A stretch of 64,000 nucleotides of DNA from Rhodococcus sp. 06-235-1A (GTDB lineage Bacteria; Actinomycetota; Actinomycetes; Mycobacteriales; Mycobacteriaceae): positions 124,001 to 188,000 of the forward strand of contig NZ_NOYI01000008.1 of NCBI RefSeq assembly GCF_002258785.1, written 5' to 3'. Below are positions 52,862 to 63,700 of this stretch, in pieces. The translations under genes were made by a program, and so were the position numbers. The first letter of the stretch is position 1; every line of letters begins with the position of its first letter. The notes under the pieces are model-generated. The model was given only the letters and a program-made list of their open reading frames with translations, was not told the DNA's origin and did not search any database.

Positions 52862-54177
52862 AAAAGTTCGGATCGGTGGCGGTCAGAACGACCGCGCTCG
52901 TCGCCGTCGTCTCGTTGGCCGCAGCGTGCGGCGCCGGCGGTAGAGACGAGGCGACGGAATCCTCGGAAGGCTCGACGGTCGGCATCACCGACACCTCGGT
53001 GAAGATCGGTGCCCACTTTCCGTTGACCGGGGTCGCAGCACCCGGCTACAGCGAAATTCCCACCGGGGCGCAGGCCTACTTCGACTACGTCAACGCCGCA
53101 GGCGGCATCAACGGCAGGCAGATCGAATACGTGGTTCGAGACGACTCGTACGATCCGACCACCACCACCCAGGTCGTCAACGAACTGGTGCTGCAGGACG
53201 AGGTGTTCGCCGTCGTGGGCGGACTCGGCACGGCGACCCACAGCGCGGTCATCGACTTTCTGAACGAAGAGGGAGTGCCGGACCTGTTCGTCTCCTCCGG
53301 CGCGATCATGTGGGGCAACGACCCGGAGAAGTACCCCAATACCTTCGGCTGGCAGCCCGATTACCAGGTCGAGGGCAAGATCATCGGTGACTGGGTGACG
53401 AAGAACCGGCCCGACGCCAAGGTCGGTCTGTTCCTCCAGGACGACGACCTCGGCCGAGACAGCGAGGAGGCGGTGCGCCAATATCTCGACGACCAGATCG
53501 TCGAGGTCGTTCGCTACACCTCGGGCAACACCGACGTCGCACCTCAGATCGCGGCCCTGCAAGGTGCCGGAGCGGATCTGATTCTCGGCTTCAACGTGCC
53601 CTCGTACACAGCACTGAGTCAACTGACCGCCATGCGGCTCAACTACGACCCCGAATGGTTCTACAGCTCGATCGGTTCCGACGTGGACCTCGTCGGCTCG
53701 CTGCTCGGACGCTTCTCCCAGGGTGCCGTCACCGACGGTGCGCAGTCGCTCGAAGGCATGATTTCTCTGGAGTACATCCCCGGCGTCGACTCCCCGGAGA
53801 ATCCGTGGACCCAACTCTGGCAGAAGGTCTGGGCCGAGAACGGAACCGGTGACCCGCTGACCAACTACCGCATCTACGGTCTGAGCCAGGCATACGCATT
53901 CGTGCAGGCGTTGGAGGCGGCAGGCGAGAATCCCACTCGCGAAGGCATCGTCGCGGCAATCCAGGACGGCGGGATGGACTTCGAAGGACCGCAGTTGGCC
54001 CCGTTCCGGTACTCGGATTCGAGTCACCTCGGAATCTCCGGTGCCAGCGTCTTCCAGATCCGCGGCGGCGTGCCCGAGTACCTGACTCCGGTACTGCAAA
54101 CCGACATCGGTGATTCGGCAGTCGAGGAATACACCGGCGAGGAATCGACCCCGCCGGAAAGTGGCATACCCGGCTGA
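52858..54177 (+). CDS. livJ: ABC transporter substrate-binding lipoprotein (Peripla_BP_6)
   Basis: This is a 439-residue protein. A lipoprotein signal ends in the lipobox LAAAC with Cys24. The mature domain has VKIGAHFPLTGVAAPGYSEIPTGAQAYFDYVNAAGGINGRQIEYVVRDD, typical of type I periplasmic binding proteins of amino acid, amide or aromatic acid importers, and a late GLSQAYAFVQALEAAG. The ligand cannot be told. It is the last gene of the importer operon, before a strong terminator. Confidence 0.88.
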   Translation: MKKFGSVAVRTTALVAVVSLAAACGAGGRDEATESSEGSTVGITDTSVKIGAHFPLTGVAAPGYSEIPTGAQAYFDYVNAAGGINGRQIEYVVRDDSYDPTTTTQVVNELVLQDEVFAVVGGLGTATHSAVIDFLNEEGVPDLFVSSGAIMWGNDPEKYPNTFGWQPDYQVEGKIIGDWVTKNRPDAKVGLFLQDDDLGRDSEEAVRQYLDDQIVEVVRYTSGNTDVAPQIAALQGAGADLILGFNVPSYTALSQLTAMRLNYDPEWFYSSIGSDVDLVGSLLGRFSQGAVTDGAQSLEGMISLEYIPGVDSPENPWTQLWQKVWAENGTGDPLTNYRIYGLSQAYAFVQALEAAGENPTREGIVAAIQDGGMDFEGPQLAPFRYSDSSHLGISGASVFQIRGGVPEYLTPVLQTDIGDSAVEEYTGEESTPPESGIPG

Positions 54178-54186
54178 TCCGACGCG

Positions 54187-54220
54187 AAAGGGCACGCAGA
54201 GCGAACTCTGCGTGCCCTTT
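54187..54220. terminator. Terminator after the importer operon
   Basis: AAAGGGCACGCAGAG (54187-54201) and CTCTGCGTGCCCTTT (54206-54220) form a perfect 15-base stem around CGAA. T- and A-rich ends on both strands let it serve both convergent operons. Confidence 0.9.
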
Positions 54221-54314
54221 TCTCACGTAGTGGTCGGCAGATCCGAGAACCCCTCGATTATCGGATCCACCGACCCTGTGTCCCCCGAATCGTGAGCAGC
54301 CGAAGCTGCAGTGA

Positions 54315-55613
54315 TCAGCGCTCGATGATGGCCGTGACGCCCTGGCCACCGGCCGCGCAGATCGAGATCAGGCCACGGCCCGAGCCCTTCTCGGCCAGCA
54401 TCTTCGCCAACGACGCCACGATGCGTCCACCGGTTGCGGCGAACGGGTGACCCGCGGCGAGCGAGGATCCGTTGACGTTGAGCTTGCTGCGATCGATGGA
54501 ACCGAGCGCCGAGTCCAGACCCAGACGCTCCTTGCAGTACTCGTCGCTCTCGAAAGCCTGCAGGGTTGCGAGCACCACCGAGGCGAACGCCTCGTGGATC
54601 TCGTAGTAGTCGAAATCCTGCAACGTCAGGCCGTTGCGCGCGAGCAGACGCGGGATCGCGTAGGTCGGAGCCATCAGCAGACCGTCCTTGAACGAACCGT
54701 TGCCGTGCACGTAATCGACCGCTGCGGTCTCGGAATCGACCAGGTGCGCGAGCACCGGGAGGTTGCGCTCGGCAGCCCACTCGTCGCTCGACAGCAGCGC
54801 AGCCGACGCGCCGTCGGTGAGAGGAGTCGAGTTACCCGCCGTCATGGTGGCGTCGCCCAGCTTGGTTCCGAAGACCGGCTTGAGCGTCGCGAGCTTCTCG
54901 ACGGTCGAACCCGGACGCAGGTTGTCGTCGCGCGTGAGACCGAGGAACGGCGTCACCAGATCGTCGAAGAAACCGCGGTCGTAGGCGGCTGCCATGTTCT
55001 TGTGGCTCGCTGCGGCCAGCTCGTCCTGGTCCTCGCGGCGGACGCCGAATTCCTTGGCGGTGATGGCGGCATGGTCACCCATGGACAAGCCGGTGCGCGG
55101 CTCGCCGTTGCGCGGGATCTCGATGCCGAGCATGCCCGGACGAACGTTGCCGAGGAGCTTGATGCGGTCGCCGGTGCTCTTGGCCCGGTTCAGGGAGAGC
55201 AGGAACTCGCGCAGTTCGTCGTTGACGCCGATCGGAGCGTCGGAGGTGGTGTCGACACCGCCGCCGATTCCGGCATCGATACGGCCCGAGGCGATGGCGT
55301 CGCCCACGGCGATGATCGACTGCAGGCCGGTACCGCAGGCCTGCTGGATGTCGAAGGCCGGGGTGTACGGGCTCAGCGCGCTGCCGAGCACGACCTCGCG
55401 GGTGAGGTTGAAATCGCGCGAATGCTTGAGCACGGCACCGGCGGCGACGAGACCGAGACGCTCGCCCTGCAGGCCGAATCGCGAGACCAGCCCGTCGATG
55501 GTGGCGGTGAGCATGTCCTGGTTGGACGCCAGCGCGTACTTCTTGTCCGAACGCGCGAACGGAATGCGGTTGCCACCGACGATTGCGACCGGTCGTAGCT
55601 GCTTGCTTGTCAC
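54315..55613 (-). CDS. fadA2: Acetyl-CoA acetyltransferase (FadA2-like thiolase)
   Basis: This is a 432-residue thiolase of the FadI-like class. Nucleophile Cys93 is in DIQQACGTGLQS, YYEIHEAFASVVLA carries a catalytic His, NVNGSSLAAGHPFAATGGRI follows, and SICAAGGQG holds the second Cys. It would cleave 3-ketoacyl-CoA in beta-oxidation. GTG at 55613 has GGAG six bases upstream; a longer frame would cross the operator. It is divergent from fabG4 with the same arrangement as Rv0243/Rv0242c. Confidence 0.9.
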   Translation of the reverse strand: MTSKQLRPVAIVGGNRIPFARSDKKYALASNQDMLTATIDGLVSRFGLQGERLGLVAAGAVLKHSRDFNLTREVVLGSALSPYTPAFDIQQACGTGLQSIIAVGDAIASGRIDAGIGGGVDTTSDAPIGVNDELREFLLSLNRAKSTGDRIKLLGNVRPGMLGIEIPRNGEPRTGLSMGDHAAITAKEFGVRREDQDELAAASHKNMAAAYDRGFFDDLVTPFLGLTRDDNLRPGSTVEKLATLKPVFGTKLGDATMTAGNSTPLTDGASAALLSSDEWAAERNLPVLAHLVDSETAAVDYVHGNGSFKDGLLMAPTYAIPRLLARNGLTLQDFDYYEIHEAFASVVLATLQAFESDEYCKERLGLDSALGSIDRSKLNVNGSSLAAGHPFAATGGRIVASLAKMLAEKGSGRGLISICAAGGQGVTAIIER

Positions 55614-55658
55614 TGACGTCTCCAAACATCGTGGAAAAAGGCCCTGGTGGAGTTTCAT

Positions 55659-55674
55659 CTTACTGGCGAGTAAG
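55659..55674. promoter_or_regulatory. Perfect TetR-type palindrome between fadA2 and fabG4
   Basis: CTTACTGGCGAGTAAG: six-base perfect arms around GGCG, in the 128-base divergent promoter. The core TTACT-N4-AGTAA is repeated before the TetR gene at 58651-58664, and a related site precedes fadE5. Confidence 0.65.
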
Positions 55675-55741
55675 TTGGTTGTCGACACCCGGTCGTGCGC
55701 CTCGCTCCTCGAGCGAGCAGCGCTGAATGAAAGGTACGACA

Positions 55742-57088
55742 GTGGCAGCCTCCAAGGGAGCCCCAGATCTCTACTCAACGTTCCTCGCGTCCGCGCCGGG
55801 AGCCTTCATCGCCAAGCAGGCCGGCCTGCCGCAGCCCGAGAAGCTGCGCCGCTACAAGGCAGGCGAGCCCGCATTGGCCGGCCCGGTCCTGATCGGTGGC
55901 AGCGGTCGACTCGTCGAACCCCTGCGTGAGCTGCTCTCGGACTACCCGCAGTCGCAGCCGCACGACGACAAGCACGGCGGACTCGTGTTCGACGCCACCG
56001 GCATCGGCAACGTCGCCGAGCTCGAGCAGCTGTTCAAGTTCTTCCAGCCGGTCATCCGCAACCTCGCACCGTCGGCTCGCGTCGTCGTCATCGGCACCAC
56101 CCCCGAAGAGACCTCGAGCGTCGACGAGCACATCGCTCAGCGCGCCCTCGAAGGCTTCACGCGCAGCGTGGGCAAAGAGGTCAAGCGCGGTGCCACGGCG
56201 CAGTTGGTCTACATCTCCCCCAACGCGTCGACGGGCCTGTCCGGTCTCGAATCCACTCTCCGATTCCTGCTCTCGGCCAAGTCCGCGTTCGTCGACGGCC
56301 AGGTCATCGCCGTCGGTGACGCCGACTCGCAGGCCCCGGCCTCGTGGGACAAGCCGCTCGCAGGCAAGGTAGCCGTCGTCACCGGAGCGGCCCGCGGCAT
56401 CGGTGCCACCATCGCCGAGGTCCTCGCCCGCGACGGAGCCACGGTCATCGCAGCCGACATTCCTGCTGCCGGAGAAGCACTCTCGCAGACGGCCAACAAG
56501 GTCGGCGGCACCTCGCTCGCACTCGACGTCACCTCTCCCGACGCAGGCGAGGTCCTCTCGAAGCACCTGCTGGAGCGCCACGGCGGAGCCGACATCATCG
56601 TGCACAACGCCGGCATCACCCGCGACAAGACCCTCGCCAACATGGACGACGCCCGCTGGAACTCGGTCATCGGCGTCAACCTTGCTGCCCCGCAGCGCAT
56701 CACCGACGAGCTCGTCGCCTCCGGCGCACTCAAGGACGGCGGCCGCGTCGTCGACGTGTCCTCCATCGCAGGTATCGCCGGCAACCGCGGCCAGACCAAC
56801 TACGGCACCTCCAAGGCCGGCGTCATCGGCCTGGTGCACGCGTCCGCGCCGGTGCTGGCGAAGAAGAACATCACCATCAACGCCGTCGCCCCGGGCTTCA
56901 TCGAAACCGCGATGACGGCGGCAATTCCGTTCGCCACCCGCGAGGCCGGACGACGCATGAGCTCGCTGCTGCAGGGCGGCGAGACCGTCGACGTCGCAGA
57001 GTTGGTCTCGTACTTCGCTTCTCCCGCATCCAACGCCGTCACCGGCCAGGTCGTGCGTGTGTGCGGCCAGAGCCTGCTCGGCGCATGA
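55742..57088 (+). CDS. fabG4: 3-oxoacyl-ACP/CoA reductase, long form
   Basis: This is a 448-residue reductase with an extra N-terminal flavodoxin-like domain (about 1-200), as in mycobacterial FabG4. The C-terminal SDR domain has TGAARGIG for cofactor binding and catalytic Ser341, Tyr354 and Lys358 ([14 protein letters not shown]). Mycobacterial FabG4 prefers NADH. It reduces 3-oxoacyl thioesters. GTG at 55742 has AAGG seven bases before it and matches the family start. It overlaps htdX by ATGA. Confidence 0.92.
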   Translation: MAASKGAPDLYSTFLASAPGAFIAKQAGLPQPEKLRRYKAGEPALAGPVLIGGSGRLVEPLRELLSDYPQSQPHDDKHGGLVFDATGIGNVAELEQLFKFFQPVIRNLAPSARVVVIGTTPEETSSVDEHIAQRALEGFTRSVGKEVKRGATAQLVYISPNASTGLSGLESTLRFLLSAKSAFVDGQVIAVGDADSQAPASWDKPLAGKVAVVTGAARGIGATIAEVLARDGATVIAADIPAAGEALSQTANKVGGTSLALDVTSPDAGEVLSKHLLERHGGADIIVHNAGITRDKTLANMDDARWNSVIGVNLAAPQRITDELVASGALKDGGRVVDVSSIAGIAGNRGQTNYGTSKAGVIGLVHASAPVLAKKNITINAVAPGFIETAMTAAIPFATREAGRRMSSLLQGGETVDVAELVSYFASPASNAVTGQVVRVCGQSLLGA

Positions 57089-57942
57089 GCACCGTCACGC
57101 TCACCGCGCAGCCGAAGACGTCCGACATCTACACCTCGGCCGCGCTCGGCGCGCTGCCGTTCTTCGGATCCAGGTCGTCTTCGGTACCCAGCACGGTGTA
57201 CGAGCTCAAGGGTCTGCGAGTGGACCCCGACAACCTCGCCGGGTACTGCCGCGCGACGGGGCTGCGCTTCGGCGATCAGCTCCCGGTGACCTACCCGTTC
57301 ACCCTCGTATTCCCGACGGTGATGAAACTGATGGTCTCCAAGGGCTTTCCGTTCGCAGCCATCGGTTCGGTGCACGCCGAGAACGTCATCGAGCAGTTCC
57401 GTGGCATCTCGGCGTCGGAGCCGCTCGACGTGCGGGTGCACGCAGAGAACCTGCGCGAGCACCGCAAGGGCTTGTTGGTGGACCTGATCAGTGAGGTGAA
57501 GGTAGGACGCGAGCTGGTCTGGAAGCAGACCTCCAGCTTCCTGAGCCTGCAGAAGACGTCACTGTCGGGTGGACCTCGCGAAACACCGCCTGCCGACGAG
57601 GTTCCGCCGCCCCCGACCCGCACTCTGCGCGTCGATCAGCGGATCATCAGCCGGTACGCGGCCATCTCCGGAGACCGCAACCCGATCCACGTATCCTCGC
57701 TCGGCGCAAAGGCATTCGGATTCCCGAAGACCATCGCGCACGGAATGTGGAGCGCGGCAGCCGTACTGCAGACCGTCGAGGGCCGAATCCCGGAGGCTGT
57801 GAACTACAGCATCCGCTTCGGCAAGCCGATCATTCTGCCCGCGACGGTGAACGCCTATGCCGACGCCGTCGGTACCGGCTGGGACCTGTCGCTGAAGAAC
57901 CCGAAGAAGGGCTACCCGCATCTGACGGGCACCCTGCGCTGA
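57085..57942 (+). CDS. htdX: MaoC-like (3R)-hydroxyacyl dehydratase
   Basis: This is a 285-residue double hot-dog protein. The N-terminal half lacks a D-x4-H motif, and the C-terminal half carries [31 protein letters not shown] with the catalytic Asp and His. It matches mycobacterial Rv0241c (HtdX). It hydrates or dehydrates acyl thioesters after FabG4, to which it is coupled by an ATGA overlap. A long bidirectional hairpin follows. Confidence 0.9.
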   Translation: MSTVTLTAQPKTSDIYTSAALGALPFFGSRSSSVPSTVYELKGLRVDPDNLAGYCRATGLRFGDQLPVTYPFTLVFPTVMKLMVSKGFPFAAIGSVHAENVIEQFRGISASEPLDVRVHAENLREHRKGLLVDLISEVKVGRELVWKQTSSFLSLQKTSLSGGPRETPPADEVPPPPTRTLRVDQRIISRYAAISGDRNPIHVSSLGAKAFGFPKTIAHGMWSAAAVLQTVEGRIPEAVNYSIRFGKPIILPATVNAYADAVGTGWDLSLKNPKKGYPHLTGTLR

Positions 57943-57947
57943 CTGCT

Positions 57948-58003
57948 CGAACTCGAAGTCATGGACGAATATCCCCGGATTTCCGTCCATGACTTCGAGT
58001 TCG
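57948..58003. terminator. Bidirectional hairpin between htdX and tetR
   Basis: Twenty-base perfect arms at 57948-57967 and 57984-58003, starting CGAACTCGAAGTCATGG, with a 16-base loop that itself has partial GGATWT symmetry. It separates convergent genes. Confidence 0.8.
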
Positions 58004-58016
58004 GCGGCCGTTCGGA

Positions 58017-58619
58017 CTAGGTAGCGGCGGTTTTCTTTCCGGCCAGGCCGCGCCACGCCAGATTTTCCAGGAGATCGGCTGCAGCGTCGACCTCGATTTC
58101 GCCACCCGCCACTCTGTCTGCGACGGCCTCGCCTGCACCGACCAACGCGACGGCCATGAGCCCGAAATTCTGTGACTGCTCCGGATCCCTCGTGCTCATC
58201 GCCAGCAAACCCGCCGTCAGCTCGATCAGCCGATCCCGGCTGCTCTGCACCTGTGAGGCGAACGCCTGCTGGCCGATCGCCTGACGGTAGAGCACCATCC
58301 ACGACTTCCGATTCTCACCGACGAATCCGAGGAAACCGATCAGCGCCCGGCGCAACTGCTCGCGCGGCGTCAGCGTCGGATCTGCAGCAGGTGTCAGAGC
58401 TTCGACGAACTTGACGCCCTCGCGGTGGATGCACGCGGCGAACAACTCGTCCTTGGACCCGTAGTACAGATACAGCATCGGTTTGGAGATGGCCGCCTTC
58501 TTGGCGATCGAATCCATCGACGTCTCGTGAAAACCGTTGTCGGAGAACACATCCACCGCCGCGTCGAGCATCTGCTGCTCGCGGACGGCGCGGGGCAATC
58601 TCTTGGTGCCGCCAGCCAT
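58017..58619 (-). CDS. TetR-family transcriptional regulator (Rv0238-like)
   Basis: This is a 200-residue protein. The N-terminal helix-turn-helix is REQQMLDAAVDVFSDNGFHETSMDSIAKKAAISKPMLYLYYGSKDELF, with recognition in SKPMLYLYYGSK. The C-terminal ligand domain is helical. Its own promoter contains TTACT-N4-AGTAA, also found between fadA2 and fabG4, so it is probably an autoregulated repressor of the fatty-acid genes here, with an acyl-CoA ligand. GGAGG lies four bases before the ATG. Confidence 0.87.
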   Translation of the reverse strand: MAGGTKRLPRAVREQQMLDAAVDVFSDNGFHETSMDSIAKKAAISKPMLYLYYGSKDELFAACIHREGVKFVEALTPAADPTLTPREQLRRALIGFLGFVGENRKSWMVLYRQAIGQQAFASQVQSSRDRLIELTAGLLAMSTRDPEQSQNFGLMAVALVGAGEAVADRVAGGEIEVDAAADLLENLAWRGLAGKKTAAT

Positions 58620-58650
58620 GGACCCTCCAATACGTACGAAGTACTAGACG

Positions 58651-58664
58651 TTACTCCACAGTAA
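58651..58664. promoter_or_regulatory. TetR autoregulatory operator candidate
   Basis: TTACTCCACAGTAA has perfect TTACT/AGTAA arms around CCAC, 32 bases upstream of the tetR ATG. The arms equal those of the site at 55659-55674 and the spacer length is the same. Confidence 0.6.
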
Positions 58665-58681
58665 GGTCGGGCACCGCGCAA

Positions 58682-59857
58682 TCAGGCTCCGCACGCCCCC
58701 TTGAACCGCGCAACCGTCGCCGCGGCCTCGTCCACCTGTGCCGCGGCAAGGCGTCCCGTCGCCACTGCGTCTTCGAGATTGTCCAACACGGCCGGGACCT
58801 GATCGGTGGTGAGCCACAGCGCCACATCGGCACCCGCGACCAACGCAGACTCGACCGCGTCGACGATCCCGAGTCGCGCCGTGATCGCCGCCATGCCGCT
58901 GAGATCGTCGGTGAAGATCGGGCCGTCGAACGGAGCGGCACCGTATCCGACGCCGTCGCGCAGCAACGCCATCGCCGCCGGGCTGATACTCGCCGGCACC
59001 CCGAGCTCGGTCAGTCCGGGCACGTCGAGGTGCCCCACCATGACGCCGACGCCGGAGTTGTTCAATGCCGCGAACGGAAGCAGATCCTTGGTCTTCAGCT
59101 CGTCGAGCGATGGAGTCGTCACCGCGCCGGTGTGCGAATCGCCCGAACCCGAACCGTGCCCGGGAAAGTGCTTGATGACCGGCTTGATTCCCGCGTCTTC
59201 CAGGCCTCGCGCGTACGCCCCCGCGTACTCGATGACGACCTGCGGATCGTCGGAGAACGACCGATCGCCGATGACGGAATCGTCGGGCTGAGCACTCACA
59301 TCGACCACCGGGGCGAAGTCGACGGTGACCCCGAGATCCTTCAGACCCCGGCCGCGCGCCAACGCCTCCTGATATGCCTCGTCCACTGTCATCGTCTGCG
59401 CCAACACCCGCGCCGATGGCGCCTCCCCCAGCAGATCCGCAACCCGCGAAACCCGTCCACCCTCCTCGTCGATCGTGATCATCGGAGCCACCGCGGACGC
59501 GTCGAGCACCTGCGGTACCTCCCGATTGCCGAGCATCGACTCGTCGGTCCAACTGCCGACGAAGAGACCACCGACCTGCTCGGTGGACATGATCTGCACC
59601 GCGTCCGCAGTGCCGGTGACTCCGACGGTGAGCAGCTGAGCGAGTCGCTGACGCTCCGACAATCCGCCGACGAACGCCGCGCACTCGTCGACCGGCGGCA
59701 CCGGTTGCGGGACCGTCGTGTCGGCTGCGGTCGTCGTAGAAGCGGGCGGCACTGTCTGCGTCGACGCCACCTGCGCAGCCTCCGTGGAGCACGAGACCAA
59801 CAACCCCACACCGACCGTCATCACCGCAGCGGACCGAACCGAAAACCGAAGTCGCAT
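58682..59857 (-). CDS. lpqI: Lipoprotein beta-N-acetylglucosaminidase (GH3, LpqI-like)
   Basis: This is a 391-residue protein. A lipoprotein signal ends at LLVSC with Cys23, followed by a Thr/Pro linker. The GH3/NagZ fold has ITIDEEGGRVSR, VDFAPVVDV and KHFPGHGSGSGDSHTG, whose Asp-Ser-His holds the catalytic His, and a TDDLSGMAA nucleophile region. It would release GlcNAc from cell-wall muropeptides. It stands beside the TetR and aftD genes, as Rv0237 does. The start is ATG at 59857; GTG at 59863 is possible. Confidence 0.9.
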   Translation of the reverse strand: MRLRFSVRSAAVMTVGVGLLVSCSTEAAQVASTQTVPPASTTTAADTTVPQPVPPVDECAAFVGGLSERQRLAQLLTVGVTGTADAVQIMSTEQVGGLFVGSWTDESMLGNREVPQVLDASAVAPMITIDEEGGRVSRVADLLGEAPSARVLAQTMTVDEAYQEALARGRGLKDLGVTVDFAPVVDVSAQPDDSVIGDRSFSDDPQVVIEYAGAYARGLEDAGIKPVIKHFPGHGSGSGDSHTGAVTTPSLDELKTKDLLPFAALNNSGVGVMVGHLDVPGLTELGVPASISPAAMALLRDGVGYGAAPFDGPIFTDDLSGMAAITARLGIVDAVESALVAGADVALWLTTDQVPAVLDNLEDAVATGRLAAAQVDEAAATVARFKGACGA

Positions 59858-59953
59858 GGACACGACGGTAGTCGAGATCGTCGGTGTCGCTGCCGCCCCT
59901 CCGGTCCGGGATCAATGCGCCTTTGTTGCATTCTGAGCGACTGAAACCCACAT

Positions 59954-59980
59954 TGATCCCGAAGGGGGTGGGGGTAATCT
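59954..59980 (+). promoter_or_regulatory. Possible promoter of the universal stress protein gene
   Basis: TTGATC (59954-59959) and TAATCT (59975-59980) are separated by 15 bases, slightly short. The -10 lies 32 bases before the ATG. Confidence 0.35.
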
Positions 59981-60011
59981 GGACGAACGCGACATGAGGA
60001 GGAGCTCGACC

Positions 60012-60479
60012 ATGACCGCAGACCTCATCCTGATTGCCTACGACGGCTCCGACAACGCCAAACGAGCCATCGACTACGCCGGCCGGTTTCTCACCACCTC
60101 CCGCGCGATCGTCGTGACGGCGTGGGAGCCGATGGTGCGTCAGGCAGCACGAATGTCGGGCCTGTCCGGGGTCATGCAGCCCGAATGGGTACCCGACGAC
60201 GAGGCCGAGGACGTCGCGCTGACCGACGCGAAGGTGACCAACAGCGAGGGCGTCGCACTGGCCGAGGCCGCAGGCCTGAAGGTGGAAGGGCAATGCACCG
60301 AATGCACCACCGCCATCTGGAGTGCGATCGTCGAGAAGGCCGACGAGATGAACGTCGACATCATCGTCACCGGCACCCGAGGCACCACCGGTCTGCGTGC
60401 ACTACTGCAGAGTTCGGTGGCCGAGCACGTTCTGCGACACAGCCACCGACCCGTCCTGATCGTTCCGCCCGGCAAGTAA
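60012..60479 (+). CDS. Universal stress protein
   Basis: This is a 155-residue UspA-fold protein. LILIAYDGSDNAKRAIDYAG is the opening and VTGTRGTTGLRALLQSSVAEHVLRHSHRPVLIV the C-terminal nucleotide-binding region; the motif G-x2-G-x9 ends in Ser-Ser instead of the usual Gly-Ser. It may bind ATP or act as a stress sensor. AGGAG lies eight bases upstream of ATG 60012; an earlier ATG lacks a site. Confidence 0.88.
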   Translation: MTADLILIAYDGSDNAKRAIDYAGRFLTTSRAIVVTAWEPMVRQAARMSGLSGVMQPEWVPDDEAEDVALTDAKVTNSEGVALAEAAGLKVEGQCTECTTAIWSAIVEKADEMNVDIIVTGTRGTTGLRALLQSSVAEHVLRHSHRPVLIVPPGK

Positions 60480-60582
60480 CGCGTCCACCGGCCAGTTCTG
60501 CAGGTGCGAGTGATACCGTGATGCCCGCGTGGGGGTCCACCTCACCCGTTCGTGTGTCGACCCGACTGACTGGAGAACCGAG

Positions 60583-60753
60583 ATGAAGTTTGCTGTCCCG
60601 GGTGTCATTGCCGCCGTCGTCGGAGCCGTGCTGGGTGCGGGCGTCGTGTTCGGAGTCACCGCCGCTGCAGCCGACAACTCTCGTCCCGATATCGATCGCA
60701 CCGGAAACGCCGACTCGTCCCTGCTGAACCAGGTTGAGTACGGCAGCCGCTGA
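60583..60753 (+). CDS. Small secreted DUF2613-family protein
   Basis: This is a 56-residue peptide with a hydrophobic helix (PGVIAAVVGAVLGAGVVFGVTAAAA) and a short polar tail with DIDRTGNADSSLLNQVEYGSR. It equals the small Rv0236A gene beside aftD in mycobacteria. GGAG lies eight bases before the ATG. It is 22 bases upstream of aftD and probably in the same transcript. Role unknown. Confidence 0.85.
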   Translation: MKFAVPGVIAAVVGAVLGAGVVFGVTAAAADNSRPDIDRTGNADSSLLNQVEYGSR

Positions 60754-60775
60754 CGCTGGTCGCTCTCGTGGATCG

Positions 60776-63700
60776 ATGATCTCGGCCGAGCCGCTCGGTC
60801 GGAAATGGCTTCTCGGCGTCTCGGCTCTGGCATTTCTTCTCACCTTTCTGCAGGTCCCTGGCTTCACCGTCGCGGACACCAAATTCGACCTGGCGCAAAA
60901 CCCCCTCGGATTTCTCGAACGTGCCTCGCATCAGTGGAACAGCGCGGCACCGTTGGGCCAGGTGCAGAACCAGGCCTACGGCTACTTTTTCCCGCACGGA
61001 GCCTTCTTCGCCGGCGGTGACCTCCTGTCCATCCCACCCTGGATCACCCAGCGCATCTGGTGGGCGCTGCTGCTCATCGCCGGGTTCTGGGGAATCGTCC
61101 GACTCGCCGAAGCTCTCGGAATCGGCAGCCGCAGTTCCCGTCTGATCGCAGCGACGGCCTTCGTTCTCTCCCCTCGCGTGATCACCACCCTGGCGTCGAT
61201 CTCCTCGGAGACGATGCCGATGATGCTCGCTCCGTGGGTGCTGATCCCGATCGTGCGATGTCTCACCGGTGACAACGCGAAGCAGACGGCTCGCCGAGCC
61301 GCGGCGCAATCGGCGCTCGCGGTGGCGTTGATGGGCGCTGTCAATGCCGTTGCCACTGCCGCCGCCGTTCTGGTGGCCGTGATCTGGATGCTGTCGCATC
61401 GACCGAACAGGCGTTGGGTGCTGTTCGGTACCTGGTGGACGGGTTTCCTCGTGCTCGCCACACTGTGGTGGATCGTCCCACTTCTGTTGCTGGGCAAAGT
61501 CTCTCCGCCGTTTCTCGACTACATCGAATCGTCGGGCACCACCACTCAGTGGACGTCGTTGACCGAGGTGCTCCGCGGCACCGGCAGCTGGACACCGTTC
61601 GTCTCTCCCGAGCGTGTCGCCGGTGCCGTGCTGGTCACGCAGCCGGCAGCCGTCATCGCGACGGGCTTGATCGCAGCGGCGGGGATCACGGGCCTGGCGA
61701 TGCGATCGATGCCGGCCCGGGGCCGGTTGACGATCATGCTGTTCGTCGGTCTCGTGGGTCTCGGTGCCGGGTTCGTCGGCGACCTCGACGGTCCGTTCGC
61801 GTCTGCCGTCCGGGTGTTCCTCGATTCTGCAGGCGCGCCTCTGCGAAACATTCACAAGCTCGAGCCGGTCATTCGAATACCGTTGGTGCTCGGGCTTGCT
61901 CACCTGTTGGCCCGTGTTCCACTACCCGGGTCCGTTCCTCGACCGCAGTGGCGAACGGCCGTCGCGCATCCCGAGAAGCATCCGATGATGGCCGTGAACG
62001 CTCTCGTTCTGGTGGCGTTGGCGCTGTCCACCTCGTTGGCGTGGACGGGCAAGCTCGCGCCTCGCGGAGCGTACGAGGCCGTTCCGCAGTACTGGCACGA
62101 CGCCGCGGACTGGCTCACCGACAACGCGTCCGGGTCGAGTCCCGACGGTTCCGACGCGCAGCGTGCCCTGATCGTGCCCGGCGCCCCCTTCGCGCTGCAG
62201 ACCTGGGGCCTGACCCGCGACGAACCGCTGCAGGCTCTTGCCACCACCCCCTGGGCCGTCCGTGACGCCGTGCCGCTCACGCCGCCGGGTGCCATCCGGG
62301 CACTGGACTCCGTGCAGCGACTCTTCGCCGACGGTCGACCGTCGACCGGGTTGGCCGACACCCTTCTGGGCCAGGGCATCAGCTACGTCGTCGTGCGCAA
62401 CGACCTCGATCCCGAGGATTCTCGGTCCACCCGTCCGGCATCGGTCCACCAGGTGCTCGACGGTTCGCCGGGGTTGACCCGGGTGGCCGAATTCGGCGAG
62501 GACGTGGCTCCGGGTCAGGTCGACGGCGTCGTGCTCGACGGCGATCTGCGGCCGCCGTATCCCGCTGTCGAGATCTATTCGGTGAACGGTTCGTCCGATA
62601 CTCCCGCGTCCGGCCCCTACACGGTCGATCTGAATCGGGTCCCCGTCGTACAGGGTGGCCCCGAGTCGATTCTGCGCTCGAACGAGCTGCGGAACACCGG
62701 GATTCGCACTCCAGTGCCGGCCGGACCGACACTGCTGGCCTCGGACGCGGCCGCCGCCGGGATACCGGTGGACTCGGTGACGGTGACGGACACCCCGATG
62801 AACCGCGAAACCGACTTCGGTCAGGTCGACAATCACAGTTCTGCCCTTCGCGCGGCGGACGAACCGAGACACTCCCTCAACGAGGTTCCCGATTACCCGG
62901 TGTACGGGGCCGAGACCGTGGACGCCGAGTGGGAGGGTGCCACTCTGACGGCGTCGAGTTCGGCCTCGGACTCGACGCAGATCGGCGGCAGCGCCCCCGG
63001 CAGTGGTGTCGCGGCCGCGGTGGACGGCGATCTGGCGACCAGCTGGATCAGCAACGGCATCGAACGTGCTGTGGGGCAATGGCTTCAACTCGACTTCGAT
63101 ACTCCGGTACGCGGCGGACTGCTGCATCTGCGCACCAGTCCAGGGACGATCGGCGATCCGGTCAAATGGCTCGAGATCACCACGCCGAACGGCTCGACGG
63201 CGGCACGGGTCGACGAACCGGGTGAACCGATGACCGTGTCCCTCCCGGGTGGAGAGACGCCGTGGCTGCGTATCACCGCGAAGTCGACGGTGGACAACAC
63301 GAGCGGAAGCCAGTTCGGCATCAGCGAAGTCTCGGTGGACGACTATTCGGATCGGGACAACCCGAAGCCGGTGCCGATCGTGCACCGTGCTGTGTTGCCC
63401 GCGACTCCCACCGGGGCGAGCGTCGACGCCTGGGAGCTCGGCCAGGAGTTCCCCGGGCGCTCCGGGTGCCTGGACACCGAGGATCGAATCCGCTGCAGCA
63501 GTGGACTGTCCAAGTCGCCCGAGGAACTGGGCCGTTTCTCGCGGACGATCCGAGTGCCGATGGGCACTGCCGTCATCCCCGACCTGACGGTACGTACGCG
63601 TCAATCTCCCGAACTCGAGGCACTACTCGCACAACCGGGCCGTCCGCTGGCCAGCGGGGCGTCGGACGTCGCAGACCTGCACGGTTCCGCCTTCGCTGCC

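Noticed and set aside
60656-63604. Long minus-strand frames (415 and 560 residues) opposite aftD
   Set aside because: The plus-strand frame has clear AftD motifs for 1,075 codons; the antisense frames are Arg/Gly/His-rich artefacts of high GC.
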